Shown here piece after piece: positions 9,630-18,032 of a DNA stretch of 48,754 nt (the first letter of the stretch is position 1; every line of letters starts with the position of its first letter). A program made the position numbers and the translations under genes. The stretch lies in contig JBKPLX010000063.1 in the NCBI GenBank assembly GCA_046731855.1, forward strand, positions 1 to 48,754, read 5' to 3'. This stretch comes from Udaeobacter sp046731855. Lineage in GTDB: Bacteria; Verrucomicrobiota; Verrucomicrobiia; Chthoniobacterales; UBA10450. Under the pieces are notes generated by a model. That model was not told where the DNA came from and did no database searches. It saw only the letters and a list, made by a program, of their open reading frames with translations.

Positions 9630-10100
9630 TCAGCGCGAAATATCGTCCTGGCTCAGCATCTTGAATCCTTCACCCATCAGAACCGTGGACGCGCAGTCGG
9701 TATCGTCCACGTGCAGGGCAATCGCGGCAAAGCCACGCGGTCGTATGAGCAGGGGATAAGCGAAATGGACGTTCACCTCTGCCATGACCAATGCGGCAAG
9801 CAGTTTCACCAGTTGTGTGGCGACTTCTCGAATTTCCACAACCACAACTTCGCAAACACCGAATGGCACGTTTTTCTCGCGGAACAATTTCTCCACGCGC
9901 GCCGGATCACTCGCGATAATCCGGGCGATAGCCGAATCGGTGGATTCGGATACGCTCAGCGCCACGGCATGAGTGCTCTGAGTGCTGAGTAGTTTTACGA
10001 CGTCCAACATCGCTCCCACCTTGTTCGGGAGAAAAACAGAGAACTGCTTCACCAACGGTCCCTCCATTTTCGAAGTTGTTTCCGGTAAATTTGCAGTCAT
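9630..10100 (-). CDS. ACT-domain (amino-acid-binding-like) protein
   Basis: 156 residues from the ATG at 10100; ATG 10066 (MEGPLVKQFSVF) is an alternative and the frame runs on to 10277 without protein-like sequence. The fold pattern is of two ACT units: FSVFLPNKVGAMLDVVKLL (residues about 19-37) and a second near VEIREVATQLVKLLAALVMAEVNV. ACT domains bind amino acids and control enzymes or act as stand-alone regulators. No catalytic domain is attached. It is the most upstream gene of the minus-strand group; which amino acid it senses cannot be told. Confidence 0.75.
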   Translation of the reverse strand: MTANLPETTSKMEGPLVKQFSVFLPNKVGAMLDVVKLLSTQSTHAVALSVSESTDSAIARIIASDPARVEKLFREKNVPFGVCEVVVVEIREVATQLVKLLAALVMAEVNVHFAYPLLIRPRGFAAIALHVDDTDCASTVLMGEGFKMLSQDDISR

Positions 10101-10359
10101 TTCGATAGCGACACCCTGCTGGAATATCCCAAGGCGCGCCAGGCAAACTATCTCATTTTGGGTCTTTCGTTGGCAAACCAATATATTCGCTGAAGGGCAA
10201 AAGCGTCGAAGCGGAATAGGTGGAACGCGTTGTCCCACCGCGTTGGTCGGACCCGTTGTCATCGACTTGGGGGACAAGCCGATCCATCTTTAACGCTCAG
10301 CGTTTGAACGCTGGCTTAATGAGGCTGTTCATTTCGCGCGACGTCAATATAGTGCCGTA

Positions 10360-10731
10360 ATGATTGCGGGCGCGCATTTACTTCTCTACAGCAAAGATCC
10401 AGAAGCCGATCGTGCGTTCTTCAAAACCGCGCTGGAATTTCCGTCGATGGATCTCGGCGAAGGCTGGCCGCCTGCCGAGCTAGCGGTTCATCCCGGTGAT
10501 GGCGAATTTGTGCAGATGCGTGCGGAACATCCCATGCTGGGAGCCCTTCTGTATCTGATGTGCGATGATTTGGGAAATGTGACCAGGCTGCTGAAAAGCA
10601 AAGGTGTGGACTGCGCGACCCCGGTAGAAGCGGAGTGGGGAATCAGTACGAGTGTTCGACTGCCGAGCGGCGGCGAGGTCGGCCTTTACCAACCGACTCA
10701 CCCCACGATGATTGAAGCGCGTTCAACTTGA
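10360..10731 (+). CDS. VOC (glyoxalase/bleomycin-resistance) family protein
   Basis: 123 residues. It begins with the typical opening MIAGAHLLLYSKDPEADRAF and has the paired beta-alpha-beta-beta pattern of the vicinal oxygen chelate fold, with a late GGEVGLYQP strand carrying a candidate metal-ligand Glu and His6 near the start as another. The family ranges from glyoxalases to dioxygenases and resistance proteins; the substrate cannot be predicted. A standalone gene 52 bp before lysS on the same strand. Confidence 0.82.
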   Translation: MIAGAHLLLYSKDPEADRAFFKTALEFPSMDLGEGWPPAELAVHPGDGEFVQMRAEHPMLGALLYLMCDDLGNVTRLLKSKGVDCATPVEAEWGISTSVRLPSGGEVGLYQPTHPTMIEARST

Positions 10732-10782
10732 AAAACGGCGGAGCTTTAGTCCCAAACTTCGCAACGCTTAGATTCGCCCTCG

Positions 10783-12237
10783 ATGGATGAAGAAAACGAG
10801 TTAATCGCACTGCGACGCAAAAAGATCGACGCGCTTCGTGCGAAAGGCGTCGAGCCATTCGGCGGCGGCTTTGAGGTAACCGGATCGATTGCGGAGGTGC
10901 GCGAAAAGTTCAAGGAAGGCGAGACTCTTCGCACAGCCGGCCGTATCACGGCGCATCGCGACATGGGCAAGAGTCATTTTCTCGACCTGCGCGACGCGAC
11001 AGGGCGCATTCAAATCTATATTCACGCCAAAGAAGTCGGTGCGGAGTTGATCGAGCTTTTTGGGTCACTCGATCTTGGCGATTTCATAGGCGTGGAGGGA
11101 ACCTGTTTTGTCACCAAAAGCGGAGAACCAACATTGAAGGTGCACACGTTCCAATTGCTGGCGAAAACGTTGCGACCGCTCCCTGAGAAATGGCATGGAT
11201 TACAGGACATTGAGGCCCGGTACCGGCAACGCTATCTGGATCTTATTACGAACGAGCGTTCCCGCGCGGTGTTCGAAAAGCGCATCGCTATTATGCGCGA
11301 AACCAGACGCTTCGTGGAGGAACGTGGCTTTGTTGAAGTCGAGACGCCGATCTTGCAAACAATCGCTGGAGGGGCGGCCGCTGAACCATTCATAACACAT
11401 CACAAGGCGCTCGGACTCGATCTCTATCTGCGCATTGCCCTGGAGCTTTATCTAAAACGCTTACTCGTAGGCGGGTTCAATAAGGTATTCGAAATCAATC
11501 GTAACTTCCGCAACGAAGGCATCTCCAGGAAGCACAATCCCGAATTCACAATGCTCGAAGCCTACTGGGCGTATGCCGATTGGGAGAAAATGGCGAATCT
11601 GGTTGAGGAACTGATTTGTTTTCTGGCTGAGAAAATCTGCGGCTCACTGACAATCGAGCATCAGGACGTAGATGGAAAAATTGTCCGCACGATCAATTTG
11701 AAACGGCCCTGGCGCCACGCGCGTTATCGCGAAGTCATGCAGGAAGTTGCCGGGAAAGATTGGTTTGAGTTATCTCCTGAGCAACGGCGCGACCGCGCCA
11801 CGAACGAGTTTAAACTAGAAATCCTGCCGCAACTGGTCGATTTCGAAGTGACGCAGCACGTCTTTGAAAAATTGATCGAAGAGAAGACGATCGACCCGCT
11901 TTTTGTTACACACTGTCCGAAAGAACTGGTGCCACTGGCAAAACAAAACACGGCGGACAACTCGCTGGTCGATGTTTTCGAACTGATCATTAACGGTGCG
12001 GAAATCGCGCCAGGCTACAGTGAGCTAAACGATCCGCTTGTGCAGCGTCAGCGGCTGGTTGAACAGGCAGGCGAAGAGAAACAAAAGATTGATGAAGAAT
12101 TTCTCCTCGCACTCGAGCACGGCATGCCTCCCGCGGGCGGTATCGGCATTGGAATGGATCGGCTTACCATGTTGCTTACCGGCGCTGAATCAATTCGGGA
12201 CGTAATCCTTTTCCCTCTGCTGCGACCGAAGAAGTAG
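10783..12237 (+). CDS. lysS: Lysyl-tRNA synthetase, class II
   Basis: 484 residues, normal length. The N-terminal OB-fold anticodon-binding domain (about 50-150) includes GRITAHRDMGKSHFLDLRD. The class II catalytic core shows motif 2 (FRNEGISRKHNPEFTMLE) and motif 3 (GIGIGMDRLTMLLTG). LysS-specific features are VETPILQTIAGGAAAEPF and the C-terminal end VILFPLLRPKK. It charges tRNA-Lys in the cytoplasm. The ATG at 10783 begins the usual short acidic leader. Followed by a 124-bp inverted-repeat element. Confidence 0.97.
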   Translation: MDEENELIALRRKKIDALRAKGVEPFGGGFEVTGSIAEVREKFKEGETLRTAGRITAHRDMGKSHFLDLRDATGRIQIYIHAKEVGAELIELFGSLDLGDFIGVEGTCFVTKSGEPTLKVHTFQLLAKTLRPLPEKWHGLQDIEARYRQRYLDLITNERSRAVFEKRIAIMRETRRFVEERGFVEVETPILQTIAGGAAAEPFITHHKALGLDLYLRIALELYLKRLLVGGFNKVFEINRNFRNEGISRKHNPEFTMLEAYWAYADWEKMANLVEELICFLAEKICGSLTIEHQDVDGKIVRTINLKRPWRHARYREVMQEVAGKDWFELSPEQRRDRATNEFKLEILPQLVDFEVTQHVFEKLIEEKTIDPLFVTHCPKELVPLAKQNTADNSLVDVFELIINGAEIAPGYSELNDPLVQRQRLVEQAGEEKQKIDEEFLLALEHGMPPAGGIGIGMDRLTMLLTGAESIRDVILFPLLRPKK

Positions 12238-12243
12238 GGCGTT

Positions 12244-12367
12244 GTCATCCCGAGGCTGGCGAAGCGCGCCGAGGGATCTCACCGAGCACACTGATCTCAC
12301 GCGAGACAAAAGCGGGATCCAACATCCTTTGAGAGGTCCCTCGCCGTCTTTGCAGGCTCGGGATGAC
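12244..12367. repeat. Intergenic palindromic element (REP/MITE-like)
   Basis: Perfect 11-bp terminal inverted repeats GTCATCCCGAG (12244-12254) and CTCGGGATGAC (12357-12367), with a second, imperfect inner pair (CCGAGGGATCTC near 12269 and GAGAGGTCCCTCG near 12331). It starts 6 bp after the lysS stop. Elements with GTCATCC(C/T)GAG ends are abundant in soil bacterial genomes. It could fold into a long hairpin in the lysS transcript and serve as a terminator or stability element. A related fragment occurs inside metH (37072-37112). Confidence 0.8.
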
Positions 12368-12460
12368 CCCGTGAGTTAACTATTCGACATTAGAAACCGG
12401 TTTACTGATTCAACGCGTCAACGATTTAACTTTTTAACCATTTACTGCAGCGAAGCGCTC

Positions 12461-12670
12461 TCACTCGCGCTCGAGATCAAAAGTGACCTTTGCGTTAATG
12501 CGATAGTTTGTGACTTTGCCGTCGTCTACTTCTGCGGTGAATTCCTTGATATAAAGCGAGCGAACGTTCCGCAGTGTTTTGGCGGCTTCCTCCACTGCGC
12601 CCTGCGCGGCATCCTCCCAGCTCTTCGGCGATTGTGACATCAGTTCAATAACTTTAACGACTTTGGTCAT
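12461..12670 (-). CDS. Dodecin family flavin-binding protein
   Basis: 69 residues, normal for the family. Pattern VVKVIELMSQSPKSWEDAAQ, then AVEEAAKTLRNVRSLYIKEF and NYRINAKVTFDLE matches bacterial dodecins, which form dodecameric shells that store or buffer flavins. The family residue Trp (SPKSWEDA) used for flavin stacking is present. A good ribosome binding site (GGAG, minus strand, about 10 bases before ATG 12670) fixes the start. Monocistronic. Confidence 0.92.
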   Translation of the reverse strand: MTKVVKVIELMSQSPKSWEDAAQGAVEEAAKTLRNVRSLYIKEFTAEVDDGKVTNYRINAKVTFDLERE

Positions 12671-12759
12671 GGTGATTTCTTCTCCTTTTCTATTTATCGC
12701 AGACGGTGCGGAGCCCGCGCGTTTCTGCTCGCAATGTCCCTCGCTCGCCTCCTCGTGCC

Positions 12760-13692
12760 TCAGCGCTTGAACAACTTTAGCTGGGAATGCGGACTTGCTA
12801 CGACGAGCGCGATTCCTCCTAACACCGCGATAGAGGCGAGCAAATAACGCGGCGTCATTGGTTCGCTTAGTAACAGTATTCCGCCAGTTGCGGTCAGCAC
12901 TGGGACGCTGAGTTGAACAGTAGCAGCACTGGCAGCCCCCAGCCCTGGTAGCGCGCTATACCAAACTACGTAACCAAAACCAGATGTGACCGCGCCCGAT
13001 ATTAAAGCGTAAATAACTCCACCAGGATAGGCATGCGTCCATGGGGCGAAAATGATGCTGAGAGCAGCCGCGAACGGTACGGCGCGGACAAAATTCCCCG
13101 TCGTGACGCCTGCTGGATTCCGTTCTCCTTTGCCGCGCACCGAATAGACGCCCCAGGCTATGCCAGCCCCCAGCATAAGCATCGAACCAACTAATGGCGG
13201 AGCGGAAAGTCCGGGGAACACAAGCACGACAAAGCCAGTAACCGCAATGATGAAGCCGGCAATTTGGATCGTGTTTAACCGTTCGCCTTTGTGCAGTCCC
13301 CAGAGAACCATCGTGGCCTGAACCGCGCCGAACAAAAGCAAAGCGCCCGTTCCAGCCGAAAGAGATTCATACGCAAATGAAAAACCGGCGGCATATGCAA
13401 AGAGCGCGGCCGCTGAAATCCAGTTGCCATGTCGAAGTGACAAATACCGAGCTACAAATGAGGAGCTGGAAAACGTGTCAACTGATGGCGAAGCCGTTTT
13501 GTCAACACTCAGCTTTCCGTAAACGCTCATGATGAGCCAGAGCGCGACAGCTCCGGAGGAAATACGAAAGAACGTGAAAGTTGCTGGATCGATGCGGCTT
13601 TCTTTCAATGCGGCTCGGCAAAGCAATGAATTGCTTGCAAACGCAATCATCGCCAGGGGCGTGAGTATGAGGATTCTTGTTGATCTCAGCAT
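12760..13692 (-). CDS. EamA/DMT-family transporter
   Basis: 310 residues from ATG 13692 (the frame extends to 13725, with a less likely GTG/CTG-type leader). Ten hydrophobic segments in two EamA halves can be counted, starting with STRILILTPLAMIAFASNSL and ending at YLLASIAVLGGIALVVAS. A loop of about 25 Ser/Thr-rich residues follows the second helix. DMT proteins export or import small metabolites such as amino acids or nucleosides; no substrate can be named. Confidence 0.88.
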   Translation of the reverse strand: MLRSTRILILTPLAMIAFASNSLLCRAALKESRIDPATFTFFRISSGAVALWLIMSVYGKLSVDKTASPSVDTFSSSSFVARYLSLRHGNWISAAALFAYAAGFSFAYESLSAGTGALLLFGAVQATMVLWGLHKGERLNTIQIAGFIIAVTGFVVLVFPGLSAPPLVGSMLMLGAGIAWGVYSVRGKGERNPAGVTTGNFVRAVPFAAALSIIFAPWTHAYPGGVIYALISGAVTSGFGYVVWYSALPGLGAASAATVQLSVPVLTATGGILLLSEPMTPRYLLASIAVLGGIALVVASPHSQLKLFKR

Positions 13693-13902
13693 CGATGGAG
13701 TTCGGAGCTGAACTGTTGGCTGCAAACGCAGTATGAATTAATAAGCTCGATCTTGTTACGAGATATCAATGTTGCTCAGTGGTTTTTTCGGCGAACTCGT
13801 CAATGAAAAGACCGTGTCCTAACCTTCGCGCAAGCAAACGCTAAAAAAAAGCAATTGATCGGCAGCAGTCCGCGAAATGGATCTGATAGCTTGTGCAGCC
13901 GA

Positions 13903-14655
13903 ATGAAGCTCGCGTTGCGCATCATTATGTTTGCCGTCATAATTTTGCCGCATGTGTCCTCCTTCGGGGGCGTGCGGCACTTCGGCTTTATTTATGAAGC
14001 GTCAACCTCGGCGCCGGGAAGCTTCGAAGTAGAAAACTGGGTCACGTGGGCGCGTACAACCAATCCAGAGCATTCCGATGAAGTCGTCTTTCGTCACGAA
14101 ATCGAGATCGGCGTCACTGACCGCCTTCAGGCGAGTATTTACTTAGCAGATTGGTTTTACGAAAATGCCCCGGGGCATTCCGGTTCCACCTACTCCGACT
14201 CGGCGATCGAGTTGATTTACAATCTTACGAATCCCGTTATCGATCCGATCGGATTGTCGCTCTATCAGGAATACAAAGTCGGCGACCGACTATTCGAGTG
14301 GGAGTCGAAATTGATCGCGCAAAAGAACTTAGGACCGCTTATTCTCGCATACAATGCGACACTGGAAGTTGTCTGGGAAGGGGAAGGTCTAGCTGAACGC
14401 GAAGGCGAATTTCAGCAGGCACTCGGGGCGAGTTACGAAATTTCGCCGCGAATTTCGGTCGGCTTGGAGTTTCTTCATGAATTCGTTTTCCCCGAGTGGG
14501 ATGATGCAGAAAAAATCCGGAACGTTTTCATCGGTCCAAACGTTTCGTATCGCCATCAAAGCTGGTTCGTGACGGTCACTGCACTCGCGCAACCGACAAA
14601 CACACCGGATGAGCCGAACTTTCAACTGCGGACAATCTTTGGTTTCGGCTTTTGA
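13903..14655 (+). CDS. Probable outer-membrane beta-barrel protein
   Basis: 250 residues from ATG 13903 (a signal peptide starts MKLALRIIMFAVIILP); the frame is open from 13855 without a plausible leader. Mature sequence alternates polar and hydrophobic residues with aromatic girdles (FEVENWVTWARTT, VTDRLQASIYLADWFYE, LIYNLTNPVIDPIGLSLY, ISVGLEFLHEFVFPEW) and ends in Phe (TIFGFGF), as outer-membrane barrels do. Its stop is immediately followed by a cytochrome-type lipoprotein gene on the same strand, so the two may work together at the outer membrane. Family not identified. Confidence 0.75.
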   Translation: MKLALRIIMFAVIILPHVSSFGGVRHFGFIYEASTSAPGSFEVENWVTWARTTNPEHSDEVVFRHEIEIGVTDRLQASIYLADWFYENAPGHSGSTYSDSAIELIYNLTNPVIDPIGLSLYQEYKVGDRLFEWESKLIAQKNLGPLILAYNATLEVVWEGEGLAEREGEFQQALGASYEISPRISVGLEFLHEFVFPEWDDAEKIRNVFIGPNVSYRHQSWFVTVTALAQPTNTPDEPNFQLRTIFGFGF

Positions 14656-14656
14656 G

Positions 14657-14986
14657 ATGAAAAAACAGTCGGTTTGTGTCGCTTTGTTTATGTGGCTGTT
14701 TTGGGGCTGCCAATCAGACCGCTATGCGCCCCCTCCACCTGTCACATCGCAAATGGTGGTAGCTTCTGTCAGAGCAAAGCCACATTCGAATCCTGCCATG
14801 CTAGGCGAAGGTCGCAGGCTTTTCGTTCACCGCTGCATCGAATGTCACACGCTGCCCTCAGTCTGGCATTACAGGACCGACGAATGGCCCGGTATTGTCA
14901 GCAGCATGTCGCATCGCGCGAGTCTGAAACCGGCGGAGCGCGAAGCGATCGTGGCGTATATTTTAGCGGTGCGATCTCAAGATTGA
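14657..14986 (+). CDS. Haem c-binding lipoprotein
   Basis: 109 residues. ATG 14657 lies one base after the stop of the barrel gene, pointing to co-translation; the longer frame from 14609 overlaps that gene and is rejected. The signal peptide ends in a lipobox (LFWGC). One CxxCH haem motif (CIECH) follows GRRLFVHRCIECH, and the downstream MSHRASL supplies a candidate axial Met. This is the size and layout of a small c-type cytochrome domain. It would sit in the periplasm on a lipid anchor and pass electrons; the partner is unknown. Confidence 0.85.
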   Translation: MKKQSVCVALFMWLFWGCQSDRYAPPPPVTSQMVVASVRAKPHSNPAMLGEGRRLFVHRCIECHTLPSVWHYRTDEWPGIVSSMSHRASLKPAEREAIVAYILAVRSQD

Positions 14987-15436
14987 TCTATCGAGCTAGG
15001 ATTGAATAGCCCTTTTGCCTAATTTTGGGTGGCGGCGCTGAAGATCTGATATAGCCGATCCCACACCTCTCAGTTTCTTACTTCAAACCGGCGAGCCACA
15101 TTGGCCGGGATCATTGGTGCCATTAGCGCGCGTGATTGGTTGAACCAAAGATGGCCATTCGCAGGAGCAGTTAGAACAGGGTAGGTCTTCGTCGTCCGCT
15201 GCTCGCAGATATTGGATCAATCCAAATTAAGAGCAACGCGGCGATCAATACTGAAGAAGTCTTTTTTCAAACATAGTTGTTTTACACAACATGCTGCGCG
15301 CGTAGGCCGAGACCCTGGGAAACAAACAGATGGCAAGACAACCAGAGAAAGGTTACGAGGCTGTTACATCAGCTGGTCACCTTACAACATACGCCGAGAA
15401 ATCGGGCGGCGATGGGTGCAACTTTGCAACAACCTG
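14987..15436. other. Gene-free stretch
   Basis: No convincing gene. An open frame at 15212-15544 (plus) has no protein-like pattern and overlaps the exported protein gene on the other strand. A weak inverted repeat (GTTGT...ACAAC near 15267-15281) follows a T-run. Nothing else is recognised. Confidence 0.5.
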
Positions 15437-15853
15437 CTAATTGATCTTCTCCCAGAACCCGCGGTGATTCGGGATGTTTGGAAAAACAAGTTGGCCTTGG
15501 TAAAAGGTAAACGGGCTGGAGCGGTCGTTGCCCCCGAACGATAACGTCAGAGTCTTGCCTTCAACGTTCCAATGGCCTGTCAAGGGCTCCCTGCGTTCGT
15601 AGGCTGTAGCGGTCCAGTTCTCAACGGTACCATCGACATGAAGAACGAGATGCTCGTCTATCGGGCCCGTATAGCTAATGGTAGTTTTTCGCCAGTGCCC
15701 AATTAAGGCGTTCGAATTTTCCGTGGTAGAGCCACTTGATTCTTGAAATGTGATGATCCCTGAGTCAGCGGCCTCTGCGAAAAACGCAACGAACACAAAC
15801 GCGACACATTGCGTAGTCCATATGATTTGTCGGAAGATGTTTCGTGGTATCAT
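15437..15853 (-). CDS. Small exported protein of unknown function
   Basis: 138 residues from ATG 15853; the frame goes on to 15880. A signal peptide (IIWTTQCVAFVFVAFFAEA) precedes a mature part with a lipocalin-like pattern: ALIGHWRKTTISY, LVLHVDGTVENWTA, LTGHWNVEGKTLTLSF. The repeated GHW...G/V pattern is typical of small beta-barrel exported proteins that bind hydrophobic ligands, but no family can be named. Its promoter would lie in the 100 bp shared with the divergent propeller gene. Confidence 0.65.
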   Translation of the reverse strand: MIPRNIFRQIIWTTQCVAFVFVAFFAEAADSGIITFQESSGSTTENSNALIGHWRKTTISYTGPIDEHLVLHVDGTVENWTATAYERREPLTGHWNVEGKTLTLSFGGNDRSSPFTFYQGQLVFPNIPNHRGFWEKIN

Positions 15854-15956
15854 GGGAAACCTCCGGCCCGAGTCTGACAAGGTAACTGACCGGTGACAAC
15901 CTTAATTTGTGTTTTGTTGCGCGACCTTTAACCCGAGCCGATGTTGAACGCCTAAC

Positions 15957-16613
15957 GTGAAGCTTCCGACGATCATCGAGCGAGGACGATTTCCTTCACC
16001 GGCGCCCACGCCGCAGGCGCTGGCATGGGACGGCAACAAATTGTGGATGGGGTCGCGCGACCTGCGCCGTATCTATGTGATCGATCCGCAGAAGTGGGAC
16101 GTGCTCGAAGAAAAAGAACCGCCCGGCGTCCCATGGGCGGCGGTTGCGACAAACGGAACGCTTCGTTTTACAATCGGAGAAGGTCCAAACGATGACCGCT
16201 ACATTCGCCGGTTCGTGCCCGATGTGGGGTTTTCTGAGGCCGACAAGATCACGTGTCCGGAATTTACAGGTTCATATCTTAGCTACGACGGCGAGAATCT
16301 TTATCTGAGTCAATGGTACAAACATCGCATCCTTAAGCTGGACGCCAGTGGCAATATCGTCCGAGTTATCGACATCGGTGCCGAAGTTTCAGGCCACGCG
16401 TTTGTTAAGGGACTGATGTACGTCTTGCGCGGGACCGAACAGAACGGTGAGAGCTGGACTATTGCGCAGCTCGATCCACGAGAGAGAACGCCGGAGGTTA
16501 AAGACATCGCGATCGTGCCCTTCGCATGCCGCTCGCTCACTTTTGATGGTACGACCTTTTGGTCGAACCATCGCGCTGCGAATGAAATTGTATCATTCGC
16601 TCTGCCATTGTAG
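15957..16613 (+). CDS. Six-bladed beta-propeller-like (SMP-30/NHL type) protein
   Basis: 218 residues, GTG start. Repeating blades can be seen: QALAWDGNKLWMGSRDLRRIYVID (residues about 19-42), GSYLSYDGENLYLSQWYKHRI, GHAFVKGLMYVLRG and SLTFDGTTFWSNHRAANEI. These match the NHL/SMP-30-like group. No signal peptide, so it is cytoplasmic or the start is misjudged. Ligand and function unknown. Followed by a 137-bp spacer without features. Confidence 0.65.
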   Translation: MKLPTIIERGRFPSPAPTPQALAWDGNKLWMGSRDLRRIYVIDPQKWDVLEEKEPPGVPWAAVATNGTLRFTIGEGPNDDRYIRRFVPDVGFSEADKITCPEFTGSYLSYDGENLYLSQWYKHRILKLDASGNIVRVIDIGAEVSGHAFVKGLMYVLRGTEQNGESWTIAQLDPRERTPEVKDIAIVPFACRSLTFDGTTFWSNHRAANEIVSFALPL

Positions 16614-16750
16614 TGGCTGCCCGCCTCAAGCAGGCTTTGGCGTTCTAATTCTGCATCATAGGATTTCCCGGCGATATTGCACAAACAAAGAGTCGCGGGG
16701 TCTGATTAAACGCTCGCAAAACTTGAGCGGTTTCAATCGACAATATTAAG

Positions 16751-17434
16751 ATGTTTGTTGGGCATTACAGCGTTGCTTTCGCAGCTAAGAGCGACAAGAA
16801 CAAGATTCCGCTTTGGGTTTTGTTCATCGCTGTCCAGTTTCTCGATTACATCTGGGCAACGCTTGTGCTGCTTGGGATCGAGAAGTTGCGCGTCATCAAA
16901 GGCTTCACTGCTGGCAGCATGCTCGATTCGTATTTCCATCCGTATTCCCACAGTCTGATCACGGCGATTCTTTGGAGCTGTGTCGGCGCTATCGTATACA
17001 AGCCAATTTGTAGTTGGCTCGGATTTGTCTATACGAAGTCAGCCGCTTTGATTATTGGTGTCGCCGTTTTCTCGCACTGGATTCTCGATCTGATTGCGCA
17101 TCCTCGCGATCTCGCGATCTATGACAACACATGGAAAGTGGGTTTTGGTTTGTGGAACTATCGCGACCCGGAGTTTGCATTGGAGATCGCACTGCTTGCG
17201 GCCGGGATCATGCTTTACCTGACGCGAAATGCGATGCCGGCAATTCGTAAAGGAGCGGTAATTGCTTTCGGAGTCGCCCTCGTAGTCGTCCAGATAGGTG
17301 ACACGTACGTGCCTCGCAATCCATTGACGGACAAACAAACTGTCACGGGCGTTTGGATTTTCTACACGCTCTTTGTGGTTGTCGCTTTCTTGATAGAGAA
17401 AATCGGAAGTCAGCGGCAAACTAATGCGCCGTGA
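16751..17434 (+). CDS. YdjM/metal-dependent-hydrolase-like membrane protein
   Basis: 227 residues with about six membrane segments. It begins MFVGHYSVAFAAK, and carries HPYSHSLITA and FSHWILDLIAHPRDL, the His-rich patterns of the YdjM/DUF457 membrane hydrolase-like family. Whether the family is enzymatic is not settled. Its stop TGA overlaps the GTG start of the gluconokinase gene, which argues for coupled translation. Confidence 0.75.
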   Translation: MFVGHYSVAFAAKSDKNKIPLWVLFIAVQFLDYIWATLVLLGIEKLRVIKGFTAGSMLDSYFHPYSHSLITAILWSCVGAIVYKPICSWLGFVYTKSAALIIGVAVFSHWILDLIAHPRDLAIYDNTWKVGFGLWNYRDPEFALEIALLAAGIMLYLTRNAMPAIRKGAVIAFGVALVVVQIGDTYVPRNPLTDKQTVTGVWIFYTLFVVVAFLIEKIGSQRQTNAP

Positions 17435-17940
17435 TCGTGATTGTTTTCGGTGTCTCGGGCGCAGGAAAAACTACGATTGGCAAACTGCTCGCCAAGCGAC
17501 TTGGCTGGCAGTTCTACGAAGCGGATGATTTTCACCCGCACGCCAACATCGAGAAGATGCGCAGCGGTCATCCGCTAACAGACTACGACAGATGGCCCTG
17601 GCTGGAACGTTTGCGCGAGCAGATTACCCGTTCACTTGCTGCAAAAGAGGATGCGGTAATTGCCTGCTCTGCATTGAAACGCGCGTATCGGGATCGTTTA
17701 CGCGTCAGCGATGACGTGAAGTTTGTATTTCTGCGCGGAGACTATGGACTTGTTGCTGAGCAGCTGCGTCATCGGCGTGGTCATTTCATGAACCCGGAGT
17801 TACTGGGAAGTCAGTTTGCTGATTTGGAGCAGCCCGAACCGGATGAAGATGTGTTAACGACCGAGTTGGGGCGGACACCGCAGGAGCTCGTCGAAGATAT
17901 CAAAGCGAAACTGCGTCTCGCGCCCAAGGATTCGAAGTAA
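17431..17940 (+). CDS. gntK: Gluconokinase, GntK type
   Basis: 169 residues, normal length. P-loop GVSGAGKTT at residues 7-15, then YEADDFHPHANIEKMRSG (substrate-binding), DYDRWPWLERL, and CSALKRAYRDRLR, all typical of thermoresistant gluconokinase. It phosphorylates gluconate to 6-phosphogluconate. GTG 17431 overlaps the previous gene's stop by four bases. A possible metabolic link is the lactonase-like protein and MFS transporter at 22198-24669, but they are not adjacent. Confidence 0.92.
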   Translation: MIVIVFGVSGAGKTTIGKLLAKRLGWQFYEADDFHPHANIEKMRSGHPLTDYDRWPWLERLREQITRSLAAKEDAVIACSALKRAYRDRLRVSDDVKFVFLRGDYGLVAEQLRHRRGHFMNPELLGSQFADLEQPEPDEDVLTTELGRTPQELVEDIKAKLRLAPKDSK

Positions 17941-17960
17941 CCGCGTCCCGGTTACCTGCA

Positions 17961-18023
17961 GGCCGAGGGCGGCCTAGCTCCATCGGCTTGCATCGACGCT
18001 GGAGATGGCCTGCCCTCAGGCGT
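17961..18023. repeat. Imperfect inverted repeat after gntK
   Basis: Left arm GGCCGAGGGCGGCCTAGCTC (17961-17980) pairs imperfectly with the right arm at 18000-18023 (GGAGATGGCCTGCCCTCAGG). It lies between the gluconokinase stop and the selenoprotein stop (convergent genes), so it may end both transcripts, or be another dispersed palindrome. Confidence 0.5.
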
Positions 18024-18032
18024 TCGCTCGGT

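Noticed and set aside
15212..15544. Open frame on the plus strand (110 codons)
   Set aside because: No protein-like pattern, and it overlaps the better-supported exported protein gene (15437-15853) on the other strand.
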